A stretch of 64,000 nucleotides of DNA, taken from assembly GCF_014357575.1 (NCBI RefSeq), contig NZ_JACONW010000005.1, positions 1 to 64,000 of the forward strand, in the 5' to 3' direction. A program made the position numbers and the translations under genes. A model generated the notes under the pieces. It was not told the DNA's origin. It ran no database searches and worked only from the letters and a program-made list of their open reading frames with translations. Of this stretch, positions 10,368-19,037 are shown piece after piece; within the stretch, counting starts at the first letter, position 1, and each line of letters opens with the position of its first letter. This DNA is from Pseudomonas folii (GTDB taxonomy: Bacteria > Pseudomonadota > Gammaproteobacteria > Pseudomonadales > Pseudomonadaceae).

Positions 10368-11738
10368 TCAAGTTTGCGCTGCAACGCTTGAGCCGCGTGC
10401 TATGTACAGATTCACTCCAATGCAGAGCATCAAGACCAGCGCTGACAGCAACATGGCGTTGGACATGCCGCTTGAGAATGATGCCTTGTCAGAGTGGGCA
10501 ATCAACGTACCGAACACTGCAACGCCAATCACACCACCCAGTTGTCGGGCAGAGGCCATCAGTCCTGAGGCGACTCCGGCGTCATGCTGGCTGACGGCTG
10601 AGAGCATCGAGTTGGTGATAGACGGGACAGACATCGCACTGCCCATTCCTACCAGCATTAGCGCGCCATTGAGCAGCCAGAATGAGCTGTCGGCGGTAAT
10701 CTGCGACAAGGCTAAAAACCCGACGATCTGTACGCTAAAGCCTGTAGTGATGATTCGTGTCGCGCTAACTTTCCTGGCGATGCGTGAGGAGAGCATCGTC
10801 GACAGCGTTAGCACCGCAGTCAACGGGATAAAGGACAAGCCGGTTTTGAACGCGTCGTAGTGCAGAAACGTCTGAAAATAAATACTGAAAACAAAAACCG
10901 TCCCATAGAACGTCAGATTGATGGCCGCGCCTGCCAACGCCATGCTGCCCAGTACCTTGTTGGTTGCCAGACGGGCGGGCAACATCGGATGGCTTACCCG
11001 TCGTTCGACTACGACGAATACAACCGCAGCAGTAACGGCAATGACCATCATCAGAAGGGTCTCACTCACCCAGCCCTTTGCGCTTGATTCAGTCAGCGAC
11101 CAGGTCAGTGCTGCAAGGCATATCGCGATGCTGACCTGACCGGGTATATCGATTTTCTTGTCTACGCGAGGAGAGTCGGGAGCGAAGCGCATGATCAGGA
11201 TGATTGCCAGCAATCCTATCGGAACATTGAGTAGAAACACGCTACGCCAGCCGAGATACTGGATCATTAAGCCGCCTATGACGGGGCCAGCCGCAAGGGC
11301 GATACCTCCACAGGCACCCCACATGGCAACGGCAGATCGCCTCGCGCCAGGGTCTTGAAATGACAATCGAATCAGCGTCAATGATGTGGGGATCAATAGC
11401 GCTGCGCCCATTCCCTGCACGACGCGCATCGCAATGAGCATCGTCATGCTGTTTGCCAGACCGCAGCCAATGGAGGCGAGGGTGAAAATAGCGAAGCCTG
11501 CTGCAAATACCGATTTTGCACCCCACTTGTCGCCCCAGGCGCCACCAAGAATCAGCAACGCGGAAAAGGGCAGGGCATAACTGTTGATCACCCACTGCAG
11601 GCCCGTGAGATCGGTACCAAATGCGTTTTCAAGAGCCCCAAGACCAACATTGACGACGCTTACGTCAAGCTGGACGACCAGAAAGCCGAGGCAGGCGGCG
11701 GCAAGAATGGCTCGTAACGAGGAGTTGGAAATAGACAT
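10368..11738 (-). CDS. MFS multidrug transporter, DHA2 (EmrB/QacA-like) family
   Basis: A 456-residue inner-membrane transporter of the major facilitator superfamily, drug:proton antiporter-2 type. Numerous hydrophobic segments are visible. The motif-A-like loop GGAWGDKWGAKSV and the motif-C-like segment RVVQGMGAALLIPTSL are clear. It follows the nitroreductase gene, with a probable partial terminator between them, and ends a leftward set that starts with the tautomerase. The set faces the LysR gene at 13315. Export of an electrophilic or nitroaromatic toxin is a reasonable inference but not shown. Confidence 0.9.
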   Translation of the reverse strand: MSISNSSLRAILAAACLGFLVVQLDVSVVNVGLGALENAFGTDLTGLQWVINSYALPFSALLILGGAWGDKWGAKSVFAAGFAIFTLASIGCGLANSMTMLIAMRVVQGMGAALLIPTSLTLIRLSFQDPGARRSAVAMWGACGGIALAAGPVIGGLMIQYLGWRSVFLLNVPIGLLAIILIMRFAPDSPRVDKKIDIPGQVSIAICLAALTWSLTESSAKGWVSETLLMMVIAVTAAVVFVVVERRVSHPMLPARLATNKVLGSMALAGAAINLTFYGTVFVFSIYFQTFLHYDAFKTGLSFIPLTAVLTLSTMLSSRIARKVSATRIITTGFSVQIVGFLALSQITADSSFWLLNGALMLVGMGSAMSVPSITNSMLSAVSQHDAGVASGLMASARQLGGVIGVAVFGTLIAHSDKASFSSGMSNAMLLSALVLMLCIGVNLYIARGSSVAAQT

Positions 11739-11796
11739 AGGAGAAAGCGTAGAAACGTCCTGAGCGGTTGAAGCAAGCCGTTATGACTTGAAAAGG

Positions 11797-11844
11797 GCTG
11801 CCAGCATTTCCATATGCCTCGTCAGTCGCGCTGGCAGCTTTTTT
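11797..11844. terminator. Hairpin terminator between nitroreductase and MFS genes
   Basis: GCTGCCAGC (11797-11805) pairs with GCTGGCAGC (11830-11838), followed by six T on the plus strand. On the minus strand, the coding direction of both flanking genes, the stem is followed only by CCCTTTTC. It may therefore act as a leaky terminator that lowers expression of the MFS gene relative to the nitroreductase. Confidence 0.55.
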
Positions 11845-11846
11845 GG

Positions 11847-12461
11847 TTACACGAACTGAAGAACCTCGTTGACCGCTTTACGCGGCTTTTGCGGCCAGTT
11901 GGTTTCTCCCGGATAACCCACGGTCACCAGCATCACAGGGATTTCGACAGCTGAAAGATTGAAAGCCTGCGCAACGGCCGCTGGGTCGAAGCCGATCATC
12001 GGGGTCGAATCAAGGCCCCGGCCTTTGGCGGCAAGCATCAGCGTCATGGCGGCGAGCGAGCCCGAGCGGATGGCTTCGTCGCGCTGCAACTGCGGGTTTT
12101 CAGCGTACATTCCCTGAGCCGCACCTACCCACATGTCGTAAACGGCTTTGTCGATGACCCCGGCATCCATCGACGGTTTCAGAGACGCAGAGATCGTTTC
12201 CTGCGGATTCAAGGTGCCGCAGACGATGAACGTCACGGCTGAGTCCATCACTTTCTGTTGGCCGTAGGCCAAGGGCAGCAAGCGTACTTTTGCCTCTTCG
12301 CTGCGCACGGCGATGAATCGCCAGTTTTGAAGGTTGAACGCAGAAGGCGCGTGGGTGGCGAGATCAATCAGATCGGCGATCTCCTGGTCTGACAGTCTGC
12401 GCTCGGTGTCGTAGTTGTTGGCGGAAATTCGGGTCTTGATAACGTCAGCGATGGCGGACAT
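11847..12461 (-). CDS. Nitroreductase family protein
   Basis: A 204-residue FMN-dependent nitroreductase-family oxidoreductase. The N-terminal RISANNYD and THAPSAFNLQNWRFIAV segments match FMN-contacting parts of the family, and a GYPGE segment lies near the C-terminus. Members reduce nitro compounds, quinones or enones with NAD(P)H. AGAGAG precedes the ATG at 12461. It is the third gene of the leftward tautomerase-monooxygenase-nitroreductase-MFS set. Confidence 0.9.
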   Translation of the reverse strand: MSAIADVIKTRISANNYDTERRLSDQEIADLIDLATHAPSAFNLQNWRFIAVRSEEAKVRLLPLAYGQQKVMDSAVTFIVCGTLNPQETISASLKPSMDAGVIDKAVYDMWVGAAQGMYAENPQLQRDEAIRSGSLAAMTLMLAAKGRGLDSTPMIGFDPAAVAQAFNLSAVEIPVMLVTVGYPGETNWPQKPRKAVNEVLQFV

Positions 12462-12538
12462 GGTGCTCTCTGTGCAGTGAAGGGGGCGAGTTGGCGCAGC
12501 CCGTTTTTCAGTCGGCGAGTCTGCGCGGATCAGATGAG

Positions 12539-12892
12539 TTAGCGGCTGAAGCCGTCGAACGGTGTCATGTACGCAGCACCAAACGGATCCAGACGTTTGC
12601 GAATCTCGGCATCAGGGGTGCCATACACCACCAGGCTGGTGATGGTGCACAGTTCGAGGAAGCGTTTGCCGAATGGAGCAAAGGTGGTGTCCACATGGCT
12701 GACCACGGATTCGACGTTATAGCGCTCAAGAATATGCGCAACGCTTTGATCTTCGTTGACGCTGTACTCGTAAACCAGTGTCCCCGGTTCAAGCCTGGTC
12801 GCCGGAACGATTTGCGCGATCAGCGCTTTGAACTCAGGAAAGTCGCCGGGTTTGATTGCCAGGGAGAACAGGCAGGAAATATATGGATGCAT
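12539..12892 (-). CDS. Antibiotic biosynthesis monooxygenase-fold protein (putative quinol monooxygenase)
   Basis: A 117-residue protein of the ABM (dimeric alpha+beta barrel) family. Small proteins of this type act as cofactor-free quinol or polyketide monooxygenases, or only bind aromatic ligands. The start at 12892 (MHPYISCLFSL) is supported by GGAAGAG 8 bases upstream; the longer frame to 12943 lacks a signal. Typical features are the EPGTLVYEYS strand and the conserved HILERY segment. It lies between the tautomerase and nitroreductase genes. A second ABM protein sits at 20341. Confidence 0.85.
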   Translation of the reverse strand: MHPYISCLFSLAIKPGDFPEFKALIAQIVPATRLEPGTLVYEYSVNEDQSVAHILERYNVESVVSHVDTTFAPFGKRFLELCTITSLVVYGTPDAEIRKRLDPFGAAYMTPFDGFSR

Positions 12893-12976
12893 ACGAGGGG
12901 CTCTTCCATCGGCGGCGTCAGATGACACCAGGGGAGGATGCATCGCTGGCCAAGCCGATGCATTCGGTGAAAAGGC

Positions 12977-13174
12977 TCAGGATTTAGCGGGGGCTTCACC
13001 GAACAGCTTGCCTGAGCCCGCCCAGTCCGATGGCGCGACGTCCTCGAAAATGACGTAGATGTATTCGGCAGGGGTGCCGGTGTTTTTAACGATACTTTGT
13101 GTGATTTCGGCAGCGACGGTGGCTTTCTGAGCGTGCTCTTTACCTTCGAACCAGCTAACGCGTACTACGGGCAT
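12977..13174 (-). CDS. 4-oxalocrotonate tautomerase family protein
   Basis: A 65-residue protein with the catalytic proline directly after the initiator methionine (MPVVRVSWFEGK), the hallmark of the tautomerase superfamily. Small members tautomerise or dehalogenate unsaturated acids. It is the first gene of the leftward set and lies 140 bp from the divergent LysR gene at 13315, so it is probably the promoter-proximal target of that regulator. Confidence 0.88.
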   Translation of the reverse strand: MPVVRVSWFEGKEHAQKATVAAEITQSIVKNTGTPAEYIYVIFEDVAPSDWAGSGKLFGEAPAKS

Positions 13175-13314
13175 GATGTGTTCCTCTTGGGATAAAAACT
13201 CGGTCTGAAGTGATCAGCCCGCGACATTCAGTAATCCTAGAGTAGAGGCGTCTGGCGATAAACAGCCTGAAACTATAAAGTGGGTAGCATTTATATCTAC
13301 AGTCGAAGGTGCTC

Positions 13315-14217
13315 ATGATCCCCCCCGATTCGTTTCAAGGCGTTCTCACCTTCGTCATGGCGGCGCGTTCGAGTAGCTTCACCGAGGCAGCGGGGCGATT
13401 GGGTATTTCCAAATCGGCTGTTGGCAAGTCTATTGCCCGCCTTGAAGAACGCTTGGGAGTGCAGCTGTTTCACCGCTCTACTCGCCGAATTTCTCTGACG
13501 GCTGATGGCGATGCGTACTTCATCGCATGCTCCACTGCGCTTGAAGAAATCGGGGCAGCGGAGAGTGGGCTGGGGGCGGGGACTCGGGAGCCCTCTGGCC
13601 GGTTGCGAGTGGATATACCCGTCGCATTTGGCCGTCGGGTAGTGGCGCCTTTGTTATTTGAAATTGCCAGAAAGTATCCAGCGTTGCAGTTGAACATGAC
13701 CTTTTCTGATCACTTGGTCGATCCGATCGAGGAGGGCATCGACCTGCTGGTGCGTTTTGGCGAACTCAAGGACACAAGCGGCCTGGTCGCTCGCAAGCTG
13801 GCGCGACAACGTTGGGCTATCTGCGCTGCGCCGGATTATCTGGAGCGTTTCGGCGTACCTGACACTCTGGAAGATCTCAATCGTCATCATTGCATCGTAG
13901 GCCATCGACGGGGCCAGCCACTGTCATGGCGAGTCAGGGAGGGAGAACAAACCGTGCGCTATGCGCCACCCTCTACTCATCAGATAGGCGACGGTGAGGC
14001 CATGATCCTTGCAGCCGTCGCGGGTATTGGCCTCTGCCAGATGCCGCGTTGCCTGTTCAAGGACGATATGGAAGCGGGCAGGCTGGTAGAGGTGTTGGGC
14101 GGCTATGAGCCGGAGCCGGTGGAAGTCCATGCCGTCTGGCCGAAGGTGTCGCATCTGCGGCCCAAGGTGAGGTACGTGGTCGATGAGCTGGTCAAGCTGT
14201 GCGAGCATTGGCAGTAA
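13315..14217 (+). CDS. LysR family transcriptional regulator
   Basis: A 300-residue LysR-type regulator. The helix-turn-helix region includes GRLGISKSAVGKSIARLEER, and the LFHRSTRRISLTADG motif puts it in the CrgA-like group, with an inducer-binding domain after residue 90. The ATG at 13315 has GAAGG five bases upstream and was preferred to the GTG at 13309. It is divergent from the tautomerase-ABM-nitroreductase-MFS set and probably controls it. Confidence 0.92.
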   Translation: MIPPDSFQGVLTFVMAARSSSFTEAAGRLGISKSAVGKSIARLEERLGVQLFHRSTRRISLTADGDAYFIACSTALEEIGAAESGLGAGTREPSGRLRVDIPVAFGRRVVAPLLFEIARKYPALQLNMTFSDHLVDPIEEGIDLLVRFGELKDTSGLVARKLARQRWAICAAPDYLERFGVPDTLEDLNRHHCIVGHRRGQPLSWRVREGEQTVRYAPPSTHQIGDGEAMILAAVAGIGLCQMPRCLFKDDMEAGRLVEVLGGYEPEPVEVHAVWPKVSHLRPKVRYVVDELVKLCEHWQ

Positions 14218-14287
14218 TAGGTCGATGCCGCTCTCGACCCAATACCACCGCTCGCAAGTCATTGCCACAGCCAGCCTGTCTTCGGGC

Positions 14288-16141
14288 CTATTCCACGGCC
14301 TCGACTACGCCCTGATCTTCCCCGAGAAACCCGCCGCTCTGGTGATGCCATAGCCGCGCATAGGTGCCATTCTTTGCAAGCAACTCGGCGTGGGTGCCTT
14401 GCTCAATGATACGGCCGTCGTCCATGACGATCAGCCTGTCCATAGCAGCAATGGTGGACAGGCGATGAGCGATGGCAATCACGGTCTTGCCCTGCATCAT
14501 TTCATCAAGGCTCTCCTGGATGGCCACTTCGACTTCTGAATCCAGCGCGCTGGTGGCCTCGTCGAGTAGCAGGATCGGGGCGTTCTTGAGCATGACCCGG
14601 GCAATTGCAACGCGTTGACGCTGGCCGCCCGACAGCTTGATGCCGCGCTCGCCTACCAGGGTGTCATAGCCGGAATGGCCTTGCTTGTCACTCAATTGGC
14701 TGATGAAGCCATCGGCCTGGGCATTGGCTGCGGCGGTACGGATCTGCTCGTCGGTCGCATCGGGTCGACCATAGGCGATGTTGTCGCGAATGGACCGGTG
14801 CAGCAGGGACGTGTCCTGCGTGACCATGCCGATAGCGCTGCGCAGGCTGTCCTGGGTGACGCGCGCGATGTTTTGCCCGTCGATGCTGATCGTGCCGTTG
14901 TCCACGTCATAGAAGCGCAGCAGCAGGTTGATCAGCGTTGATTTGCCAGCGCCGGAACGACCCACCAAGCCGATCTTTTCACCGGGGCGGATGTTCAGGG
15001 TCAGGCCTTCAAGCACCTGACGTTCGCCGTTGTAATTGAAACTCACGTTGTCGAAGGTGACTGCGCCGCCCTTTGTCTCCAGTGTCGCCGCGTTCGGCGC
15101 ATCCTGGACCTTGGGGCCGCGGGTCAAGGTGGCCATGCCGTCCTGTACGGTGCCGATGTTCTCGAACAACGACGTCATTTGCCACATGATCCAGTGCGAC
15201 ATGCCATTGATGCGCAACGCCATGGCGGTAATCGCTGCCACAGCACCCGTGCCGACCTGACCCTGATGCCACAGCCACAGGGCATAACCACCGGCACCCA
15301 TGATCAACGCCACCACCAATGCCTGGTTGACGATCTCGAACTGGCTGACCAGACGCATCTGATGCAGACCAGTGACCTTGAAGTCCTCCATTGCTGCACG
15401 CGCGAAATGCGCCTCACGTTTGGAATGGGAGAACAGCTTCACCGTGGTGATGTTGGTATAGGCATCCGAGATACGACCGGTCATGGATGACCGGGCATTG
15501 GCCTGCTCCTGGCCGACCTTGCCCAGACGGGGCACGAAGTACCGCATGGCCAGACCGAACAACGCGATCCAGGCAATGAAAGGCAGCATCAGCCTCAGGT
15601 CAAAGTTACCGGCCAATGCGATGATCGCAATGAAGTAAACCCCGATCCCGGGTGCGATTTCGATAAGGGTGAACAGCACCTCACGCACGGACAGCGCCGT
15701 TTGCATTACCTTGGTGGTGACCCGTCCGGAGAACTCATCGGAGAAGAAAGAAAGGCTCTGCCGCAACATCAGCCGATGGAAATCCCAGCGCAGCCTCAAG
15801 GGCAAATTGATCGCCAGGACTTGGTGCTGCACCATCGTGCGCAACGCCACCAGCCCGATGCTGGTCACCAAGATGATGCCGATGCTCCACAGCACGCTGC
15901 TTTCCTGAGCGGCCGCATCGCCCCCGGCCTGCCAGGTCGACAGCATGTCCACAACCTGCCCGAGGAATGAAAACAGCCAGGCTTCGTAAATCGATACACC
16001 TGCGCTGAGCAGCGCAAACGCAAGGATATAACCACGGGCACCCCGCGTGCAGGCCCACAGAAAACGCGCCAAGCCCTCGGGCGGCGGCGGTACTTCATCG
16101 GGTGGAAACGGGTCGAGCCATTGTTCAAACGCGCGAAGCAT
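14288..16141 (-). CDS. ABC exporter, fused permease and ATPase (MsbA-like multidrug type)
   Basis: A 617-residue half-transporter: an N-terminal six-helix transmembrane domain (about 1-340) and a C-terminal nucleotide-binding domain. Walker A is GRSGAGKST, the ABC signature is LSGGQRQRVAIAR, Walker B is ILLLDEATSALDS and the H-loop is IAHRLSTI. It would work as a homodimer exporting a lipid, drug or peptide. The start at 16141 follows GGAGATCACC; the frame extends to 16180 without a better signal. It is convergent with the LysR gene and appears monocistronic. Confidence 0.92.
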   Translation of the reverse strand: MLRAFEQWLDPFPPDEVPPPPEGLARFLWACTRGARGYILAFALLSAGVSIYEAWLFSFLGQVVDMLSTWQAGGDAAAQESSVLWSIGIILVTSIGLVALRTMVQHQVLAINLPLRLRWDFHRLMLRQSLSFFSDEFSGRVTTKVMQTALSVREVLFTLIEIAPGIGVYFIAIIALAGNFDLRLMLPFIAWIALFGLAMRYFVPRLGKVGQEQANARSSMTGRISDAYTNITTVKLFSHSKREAHFARAAMEDFKVTGLHQMRLVSQFEIVNQALVVALIMGAGGYALWLWHQGQVGTGAVAAITAMALRINGMSHWIMWQMTSLFENIGTVQDGMATLTRGPKVQDAPNAATLETKGGAVTFDNVSFNYNGERQVLEGLTLNIRPGEKIGLVGRSGAGKSTLINLLLRFYDVDNGTISIDGQNIARVTQDSLRSAIGMVTQDTSLLHRSIRDNIAYGRPDATDEQIRTAAANAQADGFISQLSDKQGHSGYDTLVGERGIKLSGGQRQRVAIARVMLKNAPILLLDEATSALDSEVEVAIQESLDEMMQGKTVIAIAHRLSTIAAMDRLIVMDDGRIIEQGTHAELLAKNGTYARLWHHQSGGFLGEDQGVVEAVE

Positions 16142-16206
16142 GGTGATCTCCAAAACGATCCAGTGCGAAGATTCTTGCACTTAAAGGCGGCTTTAAGGTT
16201 TTTTGA

Positions 16207-16674
16207 TCAGGAGGGAAGTGACTTGTTCAGAACTTTTTCCATGATGATCGTGCGCTCTGCGCCGTGGAACTCGTCCCTGAGCTTCTGGAAGCCCAGCGAC
16301 AGATAAAACCCTTCAGCCGTAATCGAAGAGGGCACGCGCAGCAGCTTCACGCCGTTCTGCGTTGCGATTGCCTCCAGCGTCGACATCAGCCGATGCCCTA
16401 TGCCTTTCCCTTGATGGACCGGGTCAACGAACACGCTCCGCACGATGTCGTTATCAAGACTTGCGGTTGCAACGACATGATCATCAAGGCTCGCGACATA
16501 CACCTGGCGGCAGGTCAGAAAGTGCAGAATCGCCGAGGGTGAAAAGCTTTGCTGTACCTGCTCGATGATGTCTGGCGAATAATCCTGAGCATTGGATTTG
16601 CGCAGTGCTGCCACGATAATCCTGCTGATGGCGGGGGCGTCCGTATTTATCGCGTTTCGAATGACACAGTCCAT
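16207..16674 (-). CDS. GNAT family N-acetyltransferase
   Basis: A 155-residue GCN5-related acetyltransferase. The acetyl-CoA binding motif is visible as SVFVDPVHQGKGIGHRLM, followed by the late GFYLSLGF segment. The substrate cannot be told from sequence. It lies 65 bp upstream of the ABC exporter in the same direction, but with a separate signal, so co-transcription is uncertain. Confidence 0.88.
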   Translation of the reverse strand: MDCVIRNAINTDAPAISRIIVAALRKSNAQDYSPDIIEQVQQSFSPSAILHFLTCRQVYVASLDDHVVATASLDNDIVRSVFVDPVHQGKGIGHRLMSTLEAIATQNGVKLLRVPSSITAEGFYLSLGFQKLRDEFHGAERTIIMEKVLNKSLPS

Positions 16675-16753
16675 TGGGTACTCGTATGTCCGTTAGAAGC
16701 TTTTAATACTGGCTTTGATTCCAGCTCGCTCGGCCGGCTCAGTCAGATCGCCC

Positions 16754-17227
16754 TCAGGCCCACTCATGCTTGGTCAGTCTTTTGAATTCTGACAAGGCGT
16801 CCAGAAACTGGTCCCTGGGGAATGACACTCTCTGATTCATCTCATTCCAGTGTACGGCCGTGATCACACCGGAAATAGTGTCGACGGCCCGACCAAAACG
16901 CTCCCAAATGACGGTGTCACCCCGTATCACTTGCTCGACCACCGCAACCGTGCAGCTCAGGTCCATGTCATCCGGACAGACCAACAGCGGCACGATGGTC
17001 GAACAGTTTTCCATGACAGGTTCGAGAATCCTCCACGCGTAGTTCGAGTCATCGTCATCAATCAACCAGCCTTGCGCAGGAACCAGTCCGTTGGTTTCGT
17101 CGTTGCCCTCACCGTCGTAAACGATGCCTTTGACCCAGTTTGCAAGTGGGATGGAATCAAGCGTGAGCACCGGGTGAGGCGCTCTCGTGTGTTTCGATTG
17201 GTACATCGTTGCGCTGATGATATTCAT
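16754..17227 (-). CDS. Conserved-looking protein of unknown function
   Basis: A 157-residue soluble, acidic protein that I do not recognise. It is rich in Asp and Glu (IDDDDS, CPDDMDL), has several buried-looking beta segments (TVAVVEQVI, SGVITAVHW), and shows no signal peptide or membrane segment. The compact acidic character recalls small immunity-like proteins, but no toxin gene adjoins it. The ATG at 17227 lacks a good ribosome-binding site, and an ATG at 17206 is possible. Its 5' end and upstream region have a diverged copy at 19279-19412. Confidence 0.6.
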   Translation of the reverse strand: MNIISATMYQSKHTRAPHPVLTLDSIPLANWVKGIVYDGEGNDETNGLVPAQGWLIDDDDSNYAWRILEPVMENCSTIVPLLVCPDDMDLSCTVAVVEQVIRGDTVIWERFGRAVDTISGVITAVHWNEMNQRVSFPRDQFLDALSEFKRLTKHEWA

Positions 17228-17417
17228 GCCGGGCTCAAGCGTCTAATTGACCATAGGGTGTTGTGAAGTTAAACACAGGGTGCGTATTAGCCTGTCAAAA
17301 GCTGCCAATTTACATGCTGTGTCCGACTCCGGTCGCCGAAAACAGCCCGTCGACATCTGCACTTATGATCTGCCAGAGTATCAATCGCACGCCACATTCC
17401 TTACAGAAGGTATATTT

Positions 17418-17864
17418 TTGATCCGCCCAGCTGAAGCAAAAGATGAGCCTGCCATAAGACACTGCGCTGAACAGGCCTACGCCCGCTATGTATCTGCAAT
17501 CGGTCGCAAACCTGCTCCGATGACTGCCGACTTTGCGGCGCAAATCGCGGCGGGGATCGTTTACGTGGCAATCGATGAAAACGCCAGGTTTGAAGGTTTC
17601 GTGGTGTTTTATGCCGAGCAACAGCATGTGCTGCTGGAAAATGTGGCAGTGATGCCCGGCTCAACAGGACGTGGGGTCGGCAAATCATTGATCCGCTTTT
17701 GTGAAGAAACCAGCCGACGGCTCGGAATGAATGCGGTGCATCTTTATACCAACGAGAAGATGACGGACAACCTCCTGATTTACCCCAGGCTTGGGTATAT
17801 CGAGGTGGGGCGGCGCACCGAGCATGGTTTCGAACGCGTCTATTTCGAAAAAAGTCTGGTCTGA
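17418..17864 (+). CDS. GNAT family N-acetyltransferase (TTG start)
   Basis: A 148-residue acetyltransferase beginning LIRPAEAKDEPAIRHCAEQA. The acetyl-CoA motif is NVAVMPGSTGRGVGKSLI, and the C-terminal LLIYPRLGYIEVGRR is typical of the fold. The open frame extends to 17247, but the family starts here: a TTG at 17418 is preceded by a strong AGAAGG seven bases upstream. A broken copy of its first half lies inverted at 20010-20245. The gene abuts the REPIN array. Confidence 0.85.
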   Translation: MIRPAEAKDEPAIRHCAEQAYARYVSAIGRKPAPMTADFAAQIAAGIVYVAIDENARFEGFVVFYAEQQHVLLENVAVMPGSTGRGVGKSLIRFCEETSRRLGMNAVHLYTNEKMTDNLLIYPRLGYIEVGRRTEHGFERVYFEKSLV

Positions 17865-18717
17865 TTCACCGCGCACGGCATCTCGCCAACAAGTTGCCTC
17901 CTACCTGAAACGCACTACCCGGCAGGAGCGAACTCGTTCGCGAGGCGTCAGTTCTAACTTACCGCGTAGGACCTCTCGCCAACAAGTTGCCTTCTACCTG
18001 AAACGCACTACCCGGCAGGAGCGAACTTGTTCGCGAGGCGTCAGGTCTGACTCACCGCGTAGAACCTCTCGCCAACAAGTTGCCTCCTACCCGAAACGCG
18101 CTACCCGGCAGGAGTGAACTTGTTCGCGAGGCGTCAAGCCTGAATCACCGCGTAGAACCTCTCGCCAACAAGTTGCCTCCTACCTGAAACGCGCTACCCG
18201 GTAGGAGCGAACTCGTTCGCGAGGCGTCAGTTCTAACTTACCGCGTAGGACCTCTCGCCAATAAGTTGCCTCCTACCTGAAACGCACTACCCGGCAGGAG
18301 TGAACTTGTTCGCGAGGCGTCAGGCCTGACTCACCGCGTAGAACCTCTCGCCAACAAGTTGCCTCCTACCTGAAACGCACTACCCGGCAGGAGTGAACTT
18401 GTTCGCGAGGCGTCAGGCCTGACTCACCGTGTAGAACCTTTCGCCAACAAGTTGCCTCCTACCTGAAACGCGCTACCCGGTAGGAGCGAACTTGTTCGCG
18501 AGGCGTCAGGTCTGACTCACCGCGTAGAACCTCTCGCCAACAAGTTGCCTCCTACCCGAAATGCGCTACCCGGTAGGAGCGAACTTGTTCGCGAGGCGTC
18601 AGGCCTGACTCACCGTGTAGAACCTCTCGCCAACAAGTTGCCTCCTACCTGAAACGCACTACCCGGTAAGAGCGAACTTGTTCGCGAGGCGTCAAGCCTG
18701 AATCACAGCATAAAATT
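17862..18717. repeat. Tandem REPIN array, nine 93-bp units
   Basis: The motif (T)CTCGCCAACAAGTTGCCTC recurs at 17881, 17974, 18067, 18160, 18253, 18346, 18439, 18532 and 18625, with an exact 93-bp period and a decayed tenth copy at the right edge. Each unit holds two REP sequences in inverted orientation: a complement-strand copy ending CCTCCTACC and, about 10 bp later, GGTAGGAGCGAACTTGTTCG. Together they can fold into a long hairpin (a REPIN/BIME). Units differ by a few bases (ACTCG or ACTTG; GGCAGG or GGTAGG). A variant spacer, GTTCTAACTTACCGCGTAGG, occurs in units 1 and 4, exactly three periods apart. Confidence 0.93.
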
Positions 18718-18718
18718 C

Positions 18719-19037
18719 CTATCGCCCAACCGCCGGTTTGCCGAACAGCCTCAATTGACTGACGCCACCATCTGGAAAGACGTTCAATCGGACGTGGGTG
18801 ATCGCTCCCAGGCTGGGGAGTTATTCCTCATGGAAATGCTCTCGATCCATCTCCATTTTCTGTTCCGGCAAAAGCTCGCGCCAGATGAGGCTTTGCGTCT
18901 CGATCTGTCGTCAGTGCCACCTTTTACGCAGGCGGCCTGGATCGACAAACGATCCGAATAATTGCCCTTGTAGTGCAGTGTGTCGACCACTATGCGTTCG
19001 ACGACTCCGGCGACACCTAACGCAACGCTGCCGACCA
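18719..19037 (-). pseudogene. alc: 3' remnant of an allantoicase gene
   Basis: Read leftward, the first part encodes [20 protein letters not shown], then [19 protein letters not shown]. After a one-base deletion the frame continues as [20 protein letters not shown] and DREHFHEE, then a TAA where a glutamine codon (CAA) is expected, then [33 protein letters not shown] and a stop. This is the C-terminal third of allantoicase (ureide degradation), with one frameshift and one nonsense mutation. The 5' two thirds are missing: the upstream side joins a TetR fragment at 19038. The REPIN array follows the 3' end immediately. Confidence 0.85.

Noticed and set aside
17791-18117. Open frame running from the acetyltransferase end into the REPIN array, encoding a 31-residue repeat.
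   Set aside because: The 93-bp period is a multiple of three, so any stop-free frame repeats. The sequence is non-coding REP DNA and overlaps a real gene in another frame.
17862-18717. Possible CRISPR array because of regular repeats.
   Set aside because: The whole 93-bp unit is repeated, there are no unique spacers, and the units are inverted REP pairs. No cas gene is present.
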